NCBI GenBank assembly: GCA_964291375.2
Contig: OZ219809.1
Coordinates: 1,550,001 to 1,614,000 of the forward strand
Source of the DNA: 3107 sp001483205
GTDB lineage: Bacteria; Pseudomonadota; Alphaproteobacteria; Rhodobacterales; Rhodobacteraceae
Reading direction: 5' to 3'
Length of the DNA: 64,000 nt
This document shows, in pieces, positions 1-8,657 of this stretch (positions are counted from its first letter, which is position 1; each line of letters begins with the position of its first letter). Position numbers and translations under genes: made by a program. Under the pieces are notes generated by a model. It made no database searches and had not been told where the DNA came from. It worked only from the letters and a program-made list of their open reading frames with translations.

Positions 1-1111
1 TCCGGTCAAACCAGGTCGGGTCAAGCTCTGCCCCGCGATAGGCGGCGATAAATTCGCGCCGGTTGATGCGCGCCTGATCGGCCAGCCGCACCATGCCGGA
101 ATCAATCGACATCACCCGCTTGTTGATACCATAGAGCTGATCAACCAGCGCCTCGATCCGGTTGTTATGCAGGTGAAGCCCGTTCACCAGCTCAACAATT
201 TCAGAGCGCAGTTGCTGATAGGCCTTCTCGTTCTTTTTCGAGAACCCGGCACCCGTATCCATCGTTGCCGACAGGCGCGCGGTCTGCATGTCGCGCAACC
301 GGTCGTAATCCCCGGCGATCCGGTCAAGAATGTCCAGAACCTGCGGTTTCAGCGCCGCTTCCATCGCGGCCAGCGACATATTGGCCTGTTCGTCGGCCTC
401 GCTGTCGGTATCGTCGTCATCGTTGCTGATCGGGTTGCCGTCGGCGTCCAGTTCCTCGGGCTTTTCGGCAGGCGTGGCCGGGGCCGCATTCCCGGCGGGC
501 TTGACGGTTTCTTCCTCGTCCGAGTCCATCGAATTGCCAAAGGTCGTCTCGAGGTCGATGACATCGCGCAACAGGATGTCTTCGTTCAGCAACTCATCGC
601 GCCAGATGGTGATGGCGTGGAATGTCAGCGGGCTTTCGCACAGGCCCAGGATCATCGTGTTGCGCCCGGCCTCGATCCGCTTGGCAATCGCAATCTCGCC
701 TTCGCGGCTCAGCAGTTCGACCGACCCCATTTCACGCAGATACATCCGCACCGGGTCATCCGTGCGGTCGAGCTTTTCGGCCCCCGCAGACGCGATGGTG
801 ACCTCATTCGCGCTGGTGGTGGTGGTGACCAGATCGGTCGCGCCCTTGTTTTCCTCTTCGATGTCGTCTTCGTCTTCGATGATGTTGATGCCCATCTCGG
901 ACAGCATCGACATCACATCCTCTATCTGCTCGGAATTTGACTGATCCGGCGGCAGAACCTGGTTGAGCTGATCATAAGTGATATAGCCCTTCTCGCGCGC
1001 CTCGGCGATCATCTTCTTGACGGCGGCCTGGCTCATGTCCAGCGAATGAGGATTTTCCTTGTCGTCAGGCTTGCGGTCGTCGGTGTCGGTGTCGGTGTCT
1101 TTGGCGGCCAT
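1..1111 (-). CDS. rpoD: RNA polymerase primary sigma factor RpoD (sigma-70), N-terminal part
   Basis: This is the housekeeping sigma factor that directs core RNA polymerase to most promoters. About 370 residues are visible and the C-terminal DNA-binding regions lie beyond the left edge. The visible part has an acidic region 1.1, then a region 1.2 core (DPVRMYLREMGSVELLSREG), followed by the long acidic non-conserved insert that is typical of proteobacterial RpoD. I chose the ATG at 1109-1111 because GAGGAG lies just upstream and the reading MAAKDTDTD leads straight into region 1.1. It follows dnaG on the same strand 115 bp downstream, the usual dnaG-rpoD order. Identification is firm; completeness of the gene cannot be judged. 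Confidence 0.95.
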   Translation of the reverse strand, partial: MAAKDTDTDTDDRKPDDKENPHSLDMSQAAVKKMIAEAREKGYITYDQLNQVLPPDQSNSEQIEDVMSMLSEMGINIIEDEDDIEEENKGATDLVTTTTSANEVTIASAGAEKLDRTDDPVRMYLREMGSVELLSREGEIAIAKRIEAGRNTMILGLCESPLTFHAITIWRDELLNEDILLRDVIDLETTFGNSMDSDEEETVKPAGNAAPATPAEKPEELDADGNPISNDDDDTDSEADEQANMSLAAMEAALKPQVLDILDRIAGDYDRLRDMQTARLSATMDTGAGFSKKNEKAYQQLRSEIVELVNGLHLHNNRIEALVDQLYGINKRVMSIDSGMVRLADQARINRREFIAAYRGAELDPTWFDR

Positions 1112-1161
1112 TCGGTGCTCCTCGCGGGTGGGCGCTGATTCGGCGTTGCCGGAATCAACTA

Positions 1162-1180
1162 TGCGAATCAATGATTCGCA
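1162..1180. promoter_or_regulatory. 19-bp perfect dyad in the dnaG-rpoD gap
   Basis: TGCGAATCA and TGATTCGCA form a perfect inverted repeat around a single central A, about 50 bp upstream of the rpoD start codon. It is too short and lacks a T tract for a convincing terminator, so a protein-binding operator is the more likely reading. No regulator can be named from the sequence. Confidence 0.35.
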
Positions 1181-1226
1181 ACCTGTTTACGCAGCTTTAC
1201 CGGCAAGACCGGCCCGGCCTTCAGCC

Positions 1227-3179
1227 TTACCCGCGCCGGTTTTTGGTAAATGTTATCCGGTTCAGCAGCCCGTCCAGCCTTTCGCGCTCTTCCCGGTCCA
1301 TCGCCGCACCGTTGTCGCCGTAATCATAGACGACCTCATCCTTGGCCTCGCAGCGTTCCGCCCGGTTGCGCGCCTCTGCCGCCTGGCTGAGCCGCCATGT
1401 CAACCCCTCATCAACAACGCCGGAAATATCCTGAGCCGCTTCGTCAACCTCTCTGCTCACCCCGCGCCGGGTTTTCAGCTTGGCCAGTTCTTCCTCAACA
1501 CAGAGCGCCGCCATCTCGGTATCGCCGCTGGCGCGCACCGTCGGGGCAAGCATGACATGGCCCGCAGCGAACAGGTTTTCAAGGGTCTGGCTGCCCAGGT
1601 CTTCCTCGATTTTCGCCCGCACCTCATCCGGGGCGGCCTGCATATGCCGCAGCAAGGCGTCGCGCAGTGCCATATGATCGCGGGAACCCGGCTCAAACCG
1701 TTCCAGATCGGTTTCAAAACGTTCGATGATTTGCGGGTGCAGGACAAGCGTTGCCAGAATGACCGCTTCGCGCAGGTGTTCGTCGGCACGGGCACCAGAG
1801 GCAAGAACCGATGACCGGGTTTCCGGCAGGGGCACCGCCGGGGCCGCACCAAAGCGGGGGGGCCGCCCCCCTGCCCGGCCCTTCGGTGGCCTCTGCCCCC
1901 CGAACAGCTCCCACCGCAGGCGTTTGATCTCTTCACCATAGTGACCACGGACAGAGGTATCGGGGATGCGCCCGATGGCGGCGCGCAGGGCCTTGTCCAG
2001 CCCCGCCCGGCGTTCCGGGCTGTCAAAGACCCTGCCTTCGGTCTCTCTCTGCCACAGCAGGCTGACCATGGGCCGGGCGGCGGCAATCACCGCCTGCATC
2101 GCCCCGCGTCCGCGCGCCCGGATCAGATCATCCGGGTCCAACCCCTCGGGCATGATGGCAAAGCGCAGGGATTTTCCGGCCTCCAGCATCGGCAGGGCCA
2201 GGTCGATCAGCCGCCGCGCCGCCCGCAGACCGGCGGTATCGCCATCAAGGGCGATCACCGGCTCCGGCGCAATCCGCCACAACAGGCGAAGCTGGTCCTC
2301 GGTAATCGCGGTGCCGAGCGGGGCGACCGCAGCCCCGAAACCGGCCCCGACCAGCGCGATCACGTCCATATAGCCCTCGGCCACGATCAGCGGCTGCCCC
2401 TTGCCCGCTGCCTCCCGCGCCGGGCCGTGGTTATACAGGCAGCGCCCCTTGTCAAACAGCGGGGTTTCGGGCGAGTTCAGATATTTCGCCCGCGCGTTCG
2501 GATCCATCGCCCGCCCGCCAAGAGCAATCGCGCGGCCACGCGGGTCGCGAATCGGAAAGATGATCCGCCCGCGAAAGCGGTCATAGGGTGCGCCGCCGTC
2601 CTCGGGCTGCGCGCACAGGCCCGCCTCGATGATCAGGTCAGGGGCGACGCCCTTGCCGGTCAGATGGGCGTGAAGGCCGCGCCGCGCATCGGGGGCAAAG
2701 CCGATCCCGAATTGCTCCTGCGTTGCGTCCGGCATTCGGCGGCTGTCCAGATAATCCCGCGCCCCGGCCCCCGCCGCGGTCTTGAGTTGCAGCCGGAAAT
2801 ACTGCACCGCCTGCTCCATGACCCCGGCCAGTTCGGTGCGCCTGTCGGCCCGTTCCTGCGCCTCCGGGTCGCGGGCGGGCATCTGCATTCCGGCCTCGCG
2901 GGCCAGAATTTCGACCGCTTCCATAAAGCCCGCATTTTCGGTCTCCCGCACAAAGCGGATCGCGTCGCCCTTGGCGTGACAGCCAAAGCAGTAATAGAAC
3001 CCCTTCGTGTCATCCACATGGAAAGAGGCGGTTTTTTCCTGATGAAAGGGGCACGGGGCCCACATGTCGCCCTTGCCTGGGTTGGATTTGCGGGCGTCCC
3101 ACACGACCTTGCGCCCGACAACCCGGGCAAGGCTGGTCCGGTCGCGCAGTTCATCGAAAAAACCAGGGGGCAGGCTCAT
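1227..3179 (-). CDS. dnaG: DNA primase DnaG
   Basis: DnaG makes the RNA primers for chromosome replication. The predicted protein has 650 residues, a normal length. A CHC2 zinc-binding domain is at the N terminus (Cys43, His46, Cys64, Cys67), followed by the catalytic core with a TOPRIM segment (VAEGYMDVIAL and the later ALDGDTAG acidic motif) and a C-terminal helicase-binding region. The reading frame is open 36 bases further upstream, but I chose the ATG at 3177-3179 because the protein then begins MSLPPGFFDELR, as in relatives. The binding-protein gene ends 48 bp upstream and rpoD follows downstream on the same strand. Confidence 0.96.
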   Translation of the reverse strand: MSLPPGFFDELRDRTSLARVVGRKVVWDARKSNPGKGDMWAPCPFHQEKTASFHVDDTKGFYYCFGCHAKGDAIRFVRETENAGFMEAVEILAREAGMQMPARDPEAQERADRRTELAGVMEQAVQYFRLQLKTAAGAGARDYLDSRRMPDATQEQFGIGFAPDARRGLHAHLTGKGVAPDLIIEAGLCAQPEDGGAPYDRFRGRIIFPIRDPRGRAIALGGRAMDPNARAKYLNSPETPLFDKGRCLYNHGPAREAAGKGQPLIVAEGYMDVIALVGAGFGAAVAPLGTAITEDQLRLLWRIAPEPVIALDGDTAGLRAARRLIDLALPMLEAGKSLRFAIMPEGLDPDDLIRARGRGAMQAVIAAARPMVSLLWQRETEGRVFDSPERRAGLDKALRAAIGRIPDTSVRGHYGEEIKRLRWELFGGQRPPKGRAGGRPPRFGAAPAVPLPETRSSVLASGARADEHLREAVILATLVLHPQIIERFETDLERFEPGSRDHMALRDALLRHMQAAPDEVRAKIEEDLGSQTLENLFAAGHVMLAPTVRASGDTEMAALCVEEELAKLKTRRGVSREVDEAAQDISGVVDEGLTWRLSQAAEARNRAERCEAKDEVVYDYGDNGAAMDREERERLDGLLNRITFTKNRRG

Positions 3180-3227
3180 GGCCCGCAGTATCCGCCCATC
3201 CGCGCCATACTGCAAGGGCTGATGGCG

Positions 3228-4034
3228 TCACCCGCCGCCCCCGTATTCGACAAACCACTTCACATCAAGCGCTTCAAGCGTGCCGTCCTCTGCCATTGAT
3301 GCAATCGCGGCATTGACCGGCCCCACCAGATCAGAGCTTTTCGGAAAGATGAAACCGAACATCTCGGTTGCCAGCGGCGCACCGATGATCTTCAGCGCCC
3401 CGTCGCTGGCCGCCACATGGTTCGCCGCCGCCGCGCTGTCCGAAAGCACAAGGTCAATATCGCCCGCGCGCAGCCCCTGAATGGCGGCGGCGAAGGTCAC
3501 GAAAGGTATGATGCGCGGATGCGTTTCGCCATCATCGCCATCACCGCCGCCGAGAATGTCATAAAGCGTGACGTAGAACGGCGTCGTGCCGGGTTGCGCA
3601 CCGGCCAACAGGTCCGGGTTTGCGGCAAAACCCCCGGCATCGGTGAAGCGCGCCTCGTCCCCGGCGACGATCATACGCATCTGCGAAGTCATGTATGGGT
3701 CTGAAAAATCAACCTTGTCGGCCCGGTCTTTGCGTATGGTGATGCCGGTCATTCCGATGTCAAACCATCCCTGGCTGACCGCATCAATCATCACGTCCCA
3801 GCTTATGGCCCCATAGGTGACGCTGAGGTTGAGGCGGCGGGCGATTTCATCCATCGCGTCATATTCCCAGCCGACTGCCGTGCCGATTGCCTCGTCGATG
3901 AATTGCAGGGGGGGATAGGCGTTTTCGGTGGCGACCACCACGTCGCGCCCGCCCAGATCAGGCAGGTCGGCAGCCACGGCCATTGTTGCGCTCATCGCCA
4001 TAATAGCGGCGAGAAGGGGTGCGGCGGGTTTCAT
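3228..4034 (-). CDS. Amino-acid-type ABC transporter periplasmic substrate-binding protein
   Basis: A 268-residue extracytoplasmic solute-binding protein of family 3 (polar amino acid type). It begins with a signal peptide (MKPAAPLLAAIMAMSATMAVAA), followed by the family features VVATENAYPPLQF, the GWEYDAMDEIARRL block and the GMTGITIRKDRADKVDFS segment that borders the ligand cleft. The ATG at 4032-4034 is preceded by GGGAGGCAGAG. No permease or ATPase gene lies next to it, so it is an orphan binding protein. It may serve a transporter encoded elsewhere or act as a sensor. The ligand cannot be read from the sequence. Confidence 0.85.
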   Translation of the reverse strand: MKPAAPLLAAIMAMSATMAVAADLPDLGGRDVVVATENAYPPLQFIDEAIGTAVGWEYDAMDEIARRLNLSVTYGAISWDVMIDAVSQGWFDIGMTGITIRKDRADKVDFSDPYMTSQMRMIVAGDEARFTDAGGFAANPDLLAGAQPGTTPFYVTLYDILGGGDGDDGETHPRIIPFVTFAAAIQGLRAGDIDLVLSDSAAAANHVAASDGALKIIGAPLATEMFGFIFPKSSDLVGPVNAAIASMAEDGTLEALDVKWFVEYGGGG

Positions 4035-4138
4035 GTCTCTGCCTCCCGGTTGCAGGGCTTCGTCCGGGCAGAGTATCGCGCAGGCTGTCCGTGGGGCCAA
4101 GCCTTCAGAAGACTTTTGTATGATGTCCGGGTCCGGCG

Positions 4139-4311
4139 GATATGGCCTTATGCAGAGGCCTTGCAGATGTCTTTTTCAAGTCCCGGCCCTGAAACGGTCC
4201 ACCGAAAGCACAGCCTTATCCGCGGATAAGGTCAGGTGTATGGCCGGACGCACCCCTTCGGGTTGTTCGCGCATCTGTCCCGACAGGATCAGGACCGAAG
4301 CCTGCTCAATT
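4139..4311. repeat. Mosaic intergenic repeat: A-module end, C module and embedded B palindrome
   Basis: The stretch between the binding protein and the GNAT gene opens with an A-type terminus (TTATGCAGAGGCCTT). It continues with a C-like start (TTTTTCAAGTCCCGGCCCTG), contains the palindrome CCTTATCCGCGGATAAGG at 4214-4231, and closes with the C-type end (GACAGGATCAGGACCGAAGC). It runs right up to the GNAT stop codon. Confidence 0.7.
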
Positions 4312-5037
4312 TCACCCCCGCAGGCGATAGTGATACCCCCCGACCACCGGCATATTCAGAGCAGCATAGAGCGCATTGGCCGCCGCATTGTCATGGGTTG
4401 CCAGAGTAGCCAGATGGGTCGCGCCGTTATCCTGCGCCCATGCTGCGGCAAACCGCATGATGTTGCGCCCGACGCCCTGCCTGCGGAACCGCGTCGGGAT
4501 TTCCACAGCATGAACCATTGCCGTGCCGTCATGGATCGCAACATAACCGGCCCCGGCGGGGTGTTCCCCCAGACGCCCGAGAATGGCGGTTTTCGGGCCT
4601 TCTGCCCGGGCCATCACCGCCAGCCGCGCCGGGCCAATACCGCCCCCGGCCCAAATCTCTTTCATCACGGCCAGCGGCGGCATCCCGACAGCAAAGGCCG
4701 AAAGCCGCCCGGCAGGGTCCGCCGTCAACCCCGACACAGGGGCGGCGCGGACATGCACCGGGTCGATAAGCACATACCCCCGATCCGCCAGTGCCCGGTC
4801 AAGCATCCCCTCGCCCTCGCGGACAAGGAACAGTGCCGGTTGCCCCAGCCCGGCCATTTCAGCCTCGGCCACGGCGATGTCCGGCAGCGCCCCGAAAGCC
4901 GCCGCCATCCCGGCGGAAACCCGCTTGCCCCCGCCCCGCCCGTCACCAATGCGCCAGCCCCCGACATGGCGCATTGCGGCGGGCGGCCATGTGGCCTCGC
5001 AGACCCGCATCAGGGCAGACAGATCGGGCAGGCTCAT
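4312..5037 (-). CDS. GNAT family N-acetyltransferase
   Basis: A 241-residue protein whose C-terminal half carries the GNAT fold. The acetyl-CoA pyrophosphate loop is RRQGVGRNIM (about residues 185-194), followed by the TLATHDNAAANALYAALNM stretch of motif B. The N-terminal half is less conserved and may be a degenerate second GNAT unit. Its ATG overlaps the TGA of the upstream CinA-like gene by four bases (ATGA), so the two are translationally coupled. The acceptor substrate is unknown. Confidence 0.85.
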   Translation of the reverse strand: MSLPDLSALMRVCEATWPPAAMRHVGGWRIGDGRGGGKRVSAGMAAAFGALPDIAVAEAEMAGLGQPALFLVREGEGMLDRALADRGYVLIDPVHVRAAPVSGLTADPAGRLSAFAVGMPPLAVMKEIWAGGGIGPARLAVMARAEGPKTAILGRLGEHPAGAGYVAIHDGTAMVHAVEIPTRFRRQGVGRNIMRFAAAWAQDNGATHLATLATHDNAAANALYAALNMPVVGGYHYRLRG

Positions 5038-5771
5038 CCGTCCGCCTTTCCCGCCAGCACCGCCCGCAGCCGTGCCGCCGCCAGATCAAGGCGGCCCGGA
5101 TCGGTCCCGCGCATCACCACATGCGCCCCATAGCCGCCGTCCTCTTGCCGGAACGGATAGGAACCGACAGACAGATCGGGAAAATCCGCCGCCAGCGCCC
5201 CGAGCGGCCCGGCAATATCGCCCTCACCCGTCATCACCCGCACCGTCCGCGACAAAACCGGCACCCCCCCGGTCAGTGTCGGCAACAGCCCCGCCACCAT
5301 CGCCTGAAAGACCGACGGCACCCCGGCCATCACATGAACATTGCCAAGCGTAAAGCCCGGCGCGGCGGACACCGGATTGTCAATCAGCGTCGCGCCATCA
5401 GGAATGCGCGCCATCCGCAGGCGCGCGGCGTTCAGCTCCAGCCCCGACCCCTGGTAATGGGCCACGAGAATCGCACGGGCATCGTCGCGCACGTCAATCG
5501 GCACACCGAATGCGGCGGCAATGCAGTCGGCGGTGATGTCATCATGGGTCGGCCCGATCCCGCCCGAGGTAAACACATGATCATATTCAGCGGCCAGCGC
5601 ACGCACCGCCCCGATGATCGCCGGGCGCGTATCGGCGACGATCCGCACCTCTTTCAGGTCAATGCCGTATGGCCCGAGGCTCTGCGCCAGATGGTGCATG
5701 TTGGCGTCACGGGTGCGCCCGGACAGGATTTCATCCCCGATCACGAGCATGGCGGCTGTGGGGTTGGGCAT
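5034..5771 (-). CDS. Competence/damage-inducible protein A-like (MoCF/MogA fold) protein
   Basis: A 245-residue protein with the molybdopterin-binding (MoCF) fold of the CinA N-terminal domain. Visible motifs are VIGDEILSGRTRDAN at the start and SGGIGPTHDD at about residues 69-78. It lacks the C-terminal nicotinamide-nucleotide amidase domain of full CinA and is close to the single-domain COG1058 proteins, some of which are linked to nucleotide pyrophosphatase activity. It starts 44 bp from the divergent sfsA and is coupled to the GNAT gene downstream. Family assignment is firm; the in vivo substrate is open. Confidence 0.88.
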   Translation of the reverse strand: MPNPTAAMLVIGDEILSGRTRDANMHHLAQSLGPYGIDLKEVRIVADTRPAIIGAVRALAAEYDHVFTSGGIGPTHDDITADCIAAAFGVPIDVRDDARAILVAHYQGSGLELNAARLRMARIPDGATLIDNPVSAAPGFTLGNVHVMAGVPSVFQAMVAGLLPTLTGGVPVLSRTVRVMTGEGDIAGPLGALAADFPDLSVGSYPFRQEDGGYGAHVVMRGTDPGRLDLAAARLRAVLAGKADG

Positions 5772-5815
5772 GGGGTCTCCTTGTGATCCGGCTCTCGCCG
5801 GTATAGGGCGGGATC

Positions 5816-6526
5816 ATGCGCTTTCAAACCCCTCTTGTCCCGGCACGGCTCATGCGCCGCTACAAGCGGTTTCTGGCAGATATGGAGCTGTCGGACGGGC
5901 GCACCGTGACCGCCCATTGCCCCAATCCCGGCGCGATGACCGGGCTGGCAGAACCGGGCGCGCGATGCTGGCTGGAACCCACCGACGCCCCGGACCGAAA
6001 GCTGAAATTCGGCTGGCGGTTGGTAGAGCACGAAACCGGCCATTTCACCGGGGTTGATACGTCCGTGCCAAACCGCGTTCTGCGGGCGGCGCTGGAGGCT
6101 CGGCAGGTGGAGGCGCTGAAACCCTATACCCGCGTCAGGGCAGAAGTGAAATACGGCCAGGGCAGCCGGATTGACTTTCTGCTGACCGGCGACGGGCTGG
6201 CGGACTGCTATGTCGAGGTCAAGAGCGTCACCCTGTCGAGGATGCCCGGCCTTGCGGAATTTCCCGACACCCCCACCGCGCGGGGCGCAAAGCATCTGCA
6301 TGAGCTGTCGGCAATGGCGACAGAGGGCCACCGGGCGGTGATGCTGTTTCTGGTTCAGCGCACCGATGCCGGGGCGGTCACGGTGGCCGCCGACATTGAC
6401 CCCGCCTATGCTGCGGCCCTGGCGAAGGCCCGGCGCGCCGGTGTCGGGGTCATGGCACTGGGGGCAGGGATTACGCCCGAGGGCATCACCGTCGGCGCGC
6501 CTCTGCCGTTTCGCCCGCCCGCATGA
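5816..6526 (+). CDS. sfsA: Sugar fermentation stimulation protein SfsA
   Basis: A 236-residue SfsA protein. The family blocks are present: RYKRFLADMEL near the N terminus, the AHCPNPGAMTGL segment, and the nuclease-like core with RIDFLL and YVEVKSVTL followed by FPDTPTARGAKHL. SfsA was described as a DNA-binding regulator of maltose metabolism in E. coli, and the core resembles a PD-(D/E)xK nuclease fold; its role here is not known. It is divergent from the CinA-like gene and upstream of map on the same strand. Confidence 0.93.
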   Translation: MRFQTPLVPARLMRRYKRFLADMELSDGRTVTAHCPNPGAMTGLAEPGARCWLEPTDAPDRKLKFGWRLVEHETGHFTGVDTSVPNRVLRAALEARQVEALKPYTRVRAEVKYGQGSRIDFLLTGDGLADCYVEVKSVTLSRMPGLAEFPDTPTARGAKHLHELSAMATEGHRAVMLFLVQRTDAGAVTVAADIDPAYAAALAKARRAGVGVMALGAGITPEGITVGAPLPFRPPA

Positions 6527-6533
6527 TGGCTCC

Positions 6534-6572
6534 GCCGGGCGGATGGTTTGGCGACCTATACGCCATTATGCA
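6534..6572. repeat. Degenerate right half of an A-type repeat
   Basis: GCCGGGCGGATGGTTTGGC and the following CGCCATTATGCA match the right arm of the long A elements at 21867-22077, but the outermost AGGTCTT is lost. It starts at the sfsA stop codon. Confidence 0.55.
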
Positions 6573-6670
6573 CACTTCTCTGGCAATATGCCGTCCGGGG
6601 CATTATCTAGGCCGCACCCCGGCATCCCCGGCCCCCCTGACACCCCCGGCAATAAAGGCGGAGAACGACT

Positions 6671-7489
6671 TTGGACGACACACGCGGACGCAGAACCCGG
6701 GACGGCATTCGCATCCACAAACCGGCCGATTTTGAAGGTATGCGCGCCGCCGGACGGCTGGCGGCGGAAATTCTTGATGCGGTCGCCCCGATGGTTGCCC
6801 CCGATGTCACCACGGGCGCGCTTGATGAGGCCATCGAGCGGATGATTGATGAGGCCGGGGCCACATCCGCCACCATCGGTTACAAGGGGTATCGTCATGC
6901 GTCCTGCATTTCGGTCAACCATGTGGTCTGTCACGGCATTCCGGGCGAAAAGAGGCTGAAGGACGGCGACATCCTGAATGTGGATGTCACGGTGATTGTG
7001 GATGGCTGGCACGGGGACACCAGCCGCATGTTCGTTGCCGGCAGGCCGGGGCGTAAGGCGGAGCGGCTGATCGAGGCCACCCACGGCGCGCTGTTGCAGG
7101 GCATTGCGGCGGTCAGGCCGGGCAACACCTTCGGCGACATCGGCCATGCGATCCAGAAATTCGCTGAGGCGCGACGCATGTCGGTGGTGCGCGAGTTCTG
7201 CGGCCACGGGCTGGGCCGGGCGTTTCATGCGCCGCCGAATGTCCTGCATTACGGGCGGGCGGGGTCCGGCCCGGTGCTGGAGGAAGGCATGTTCTTCACC
7301 ATTGAGCCGATGGTCAATCTGGGCAGGCCGGAAACCAAGGTCTTGTCGGATGACTGGACAGCGGTGACCCGCGACAAATCCCTTTCCGCGCAGTTCGAGC
7401 ACTCGGTGGGGGTGACCGGGGACGGGTGCGAGATATTCACCCTGTCGCCTGCGGGCAGGTTTCACCCGACATATGGGCTGACGGCCTGA
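6671..7489 (+). CDS. map: Type I methionine aminopeptidase
   Basis: This enzyme removes the initiator methionine from new proteins. The 272-residue protein has the pita-bread fold metal ligands in order: the two Asp residues of NVDVTVIVDGWHGDTS, His in EFCGHGLGRAFH, Glu in FTIEPM and Glu in QFEHSVGVT. The likely start is TTG at 6671, because GGCGGAGAA lies upstream and the reading from there matches relatives; the next ATG (residue 24) would cut into the conserved N terminus. It is transcribed alone between repeats. Confidence 0.94.
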   Translation: MDDTRGRRTRDGIRIHKPADFEGMRAAGRLAAEILDAVAPMVAPDVTTGALDEAIERMIDEAGATSATIGYKGYRHASCISVNHVVCHGIPGEKRLKDGDILNVDVTVIVDGWHGDTSRMFVAGRPGRKAERLIEATHGALLQGIAAVRPGNTFGDIGHAIQKFAEARRMSVVREFCGHGLGRAFHAPPNVLHYGRAGSGPVLEEGMFFTIEPMVNLGRPETKVLSDDWTAVTRDKSLSAQFEHSVGVTGDGCEIFTLSPAGRFHPTYGLTA

Positions 7490-7502
7490 TACCGGGGACA
7501 GG

Positions 7503-7637
7503 GGGGGGCGCCGCCCACCCCATTGAGGAGACCTCTGCATATTGGCTCAGCCGGGCAGGGCATTCGGGGGGCTATACGCCTTTACGCAGAGGTCTTATCC
7601 ATACCCCCGCCGGACCCGGACATCATGCAGAGGCCTT
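7503..7637. repeat. Repeat cluster: inverted C fragment, short A element and extra A terminus
   Basis: Between map and the SDR gene there is first an inverted fragment of module C (GGCGCCGCCCACCCCATTGAG). Next comes a complete short A element at 7529-7596 bounded by AGACCTCTGCATATTGGC and ACGCAGAGGTCTT. A further right-hand A terminus, CATGCAGAGGCCTT, is at 7624-7637. The gap holds nothing else recognisable. Confidence 0.7.
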
Positions 7638-7639
7638 AA

Positions 7640-8401
7640 TCAGGGCTTGGGATCGGGATTTTCCGTATGCCCGTCCACCGCAATCACCTGCCCCGAGACC
7701 AGCCGCGCGCCCGGCCCGGCCAGAAACACCGCCATCCCGGCAATATCCGCCGCCGAAACAAAGCGCCGCATCGACGTGCCCGCCGCATATCCGGCATAGA
7801 CCTGATCACGGGTCATGCCCTTGGCGGCGGCTTCACGCTCCAGCACCCCCTCCATGCGCGGCCCCTCCACCGCGCCGGGGCAGATGGCATTGGCGCGCAC
7901 CCCGAACGGCCCAAGCTCCATCGCCAGCGTCTTCATCAGCCCGATCACCGCCCATTTCGCCGCCGCATAAGGAGCGCGGTTCGGATACCCGTAAAGCCCG
8001 GCGGTCGAGGACGTCAGGATCATCGCCCCCTGCCCTGCCCGCTTCATCATCGGCGCGGCATGTTTTGTCGCCAGAAACGCCCCCTCCAGATTGACACTGA
8101 CGCAGCGCCGCCAATCCGCCAGGGCCACATCCTCGACCGGCGCGGTCGGGCCCGCGACCCCGGCATTGGCGCAGAGCGTGTCCAGACCGCCCCATTCCGC
8201 CCCGATTTCGGCAAACAACGCCGCCGTGCCCGCCTCGTCCGCCACATCCGTCCGCGACCGCCGCCACGCTTTCGGGGCGTCCGCCAATGCCTGCTCATCC
8301 ACATCGGTGATCCAGACATCGGCCCCTGTTGCGGCGAAGGCCTCTGCCATCGCCCGCCCGATGCCCGACGCCCCCGCCGTGATTAAAACCCGTTTGCGCA
8401 T
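7640..8401 (-). CDS. SDR family NAD(P)-dependent oxidoreductase
   Basis: A 253-residue short-chain dehydrogenase. It has the nucleotide-binding glycine motif ITAGASGIG at the N terminus, NAG at about residue 80, the catalytic Ser in LTSSTAGLYG and the YAAAK Tyr/Lys pair, then the PG motif CPGAVEGPRMEG. Asp at the end of beta-2 (ITDVDE) suggests NAD preference. I chose the ATG at 8399-8401 with GGGGGAAAAG upstream; the frame is open further upstream, but that extension would be encoded by the repeat at 8454-8537. The substrate is unknown. Confidence 0.9.
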   Translation of the reverse strand: MRKRVLITAGASGIGRAMAEAFAATGADVWITDVDEQALADAPKAWRRSRTDVADEAGTAALFAEIGAEWGGLDTLCANAGVAGPTAPVEDVALADWRRCVSVNLEGAFLATKHAAPMMKRAGQGAMILTSSTAGLYGYPNRAPYAAAKWAVIGLMKTLAMELGPFGVRANAICPGAVEGPRMEGVLEREAAAKGMTRDQVYAGYAAGTSMRRFVSAADIAGMAVFLAGPGARLVSGQVIAVDGHTENPDPKP

Positions 8402-8453
8402 CTTTTCCCCCGCATTTCGGTTGAGCCTTCCGAATAGTGCCTGATGACATGAA

Positions 8454-8537
8454 AAAGACCTCTGCATAAGGCTGTATCGCCCCCCAAATATCCCGCCCGG
8501 CGCTTGCGTCGGGCAGCGCCATTATGCAGAGGTCTTT
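8454..8537. repeat. Short complete A-type inverted-repeat element
   Basis: An 84-bp element bounded by AAAGACCTCTGCATAA and TTATGCAGAGGTCTTT (perfect inverted termini). The interior is different from the long A copies, with a GC-rich hairpin (CCCGACGCAAGCGCCGGG on the reverse strand). Confidence 0.75.
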
Positions 8538-8657
8538 GAAATTGAACAGGCTCCGGCTCTGATCCTGTCGGAACAGCGGCAAAAACGCGGGCAGCAGGCG
8601 CTTTTTCCGGTGCCCCGTCGGACCATCCGGGAAAGAGATAAGGGCCGCGCCCGCCGG
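8538..8657. repeat. C-type repeat module, inverted orientation
   Basis: GAAATTGAACAGGCTCCGG followed by CTGATCCTGTCGGAACAG is the reverse complement of the C-module end seen at 4280-4311. The module directly abuts the A element on its left and the stop codon of the amidohydrolase gene on its right. Confidence 0.6.

Noticed and set aside
1941..3299. A 452-codon open frame antisense to dnaG
   Set aside because: It is the GC-rich shadow of dnaG with no recognisable domain.
8402..8467. N-terminal extension of the SDR gene
   Set aside because: The extra codons fall within the short A repeat, whereas the inner ATG has a good ribosome site and gives the normal family start.
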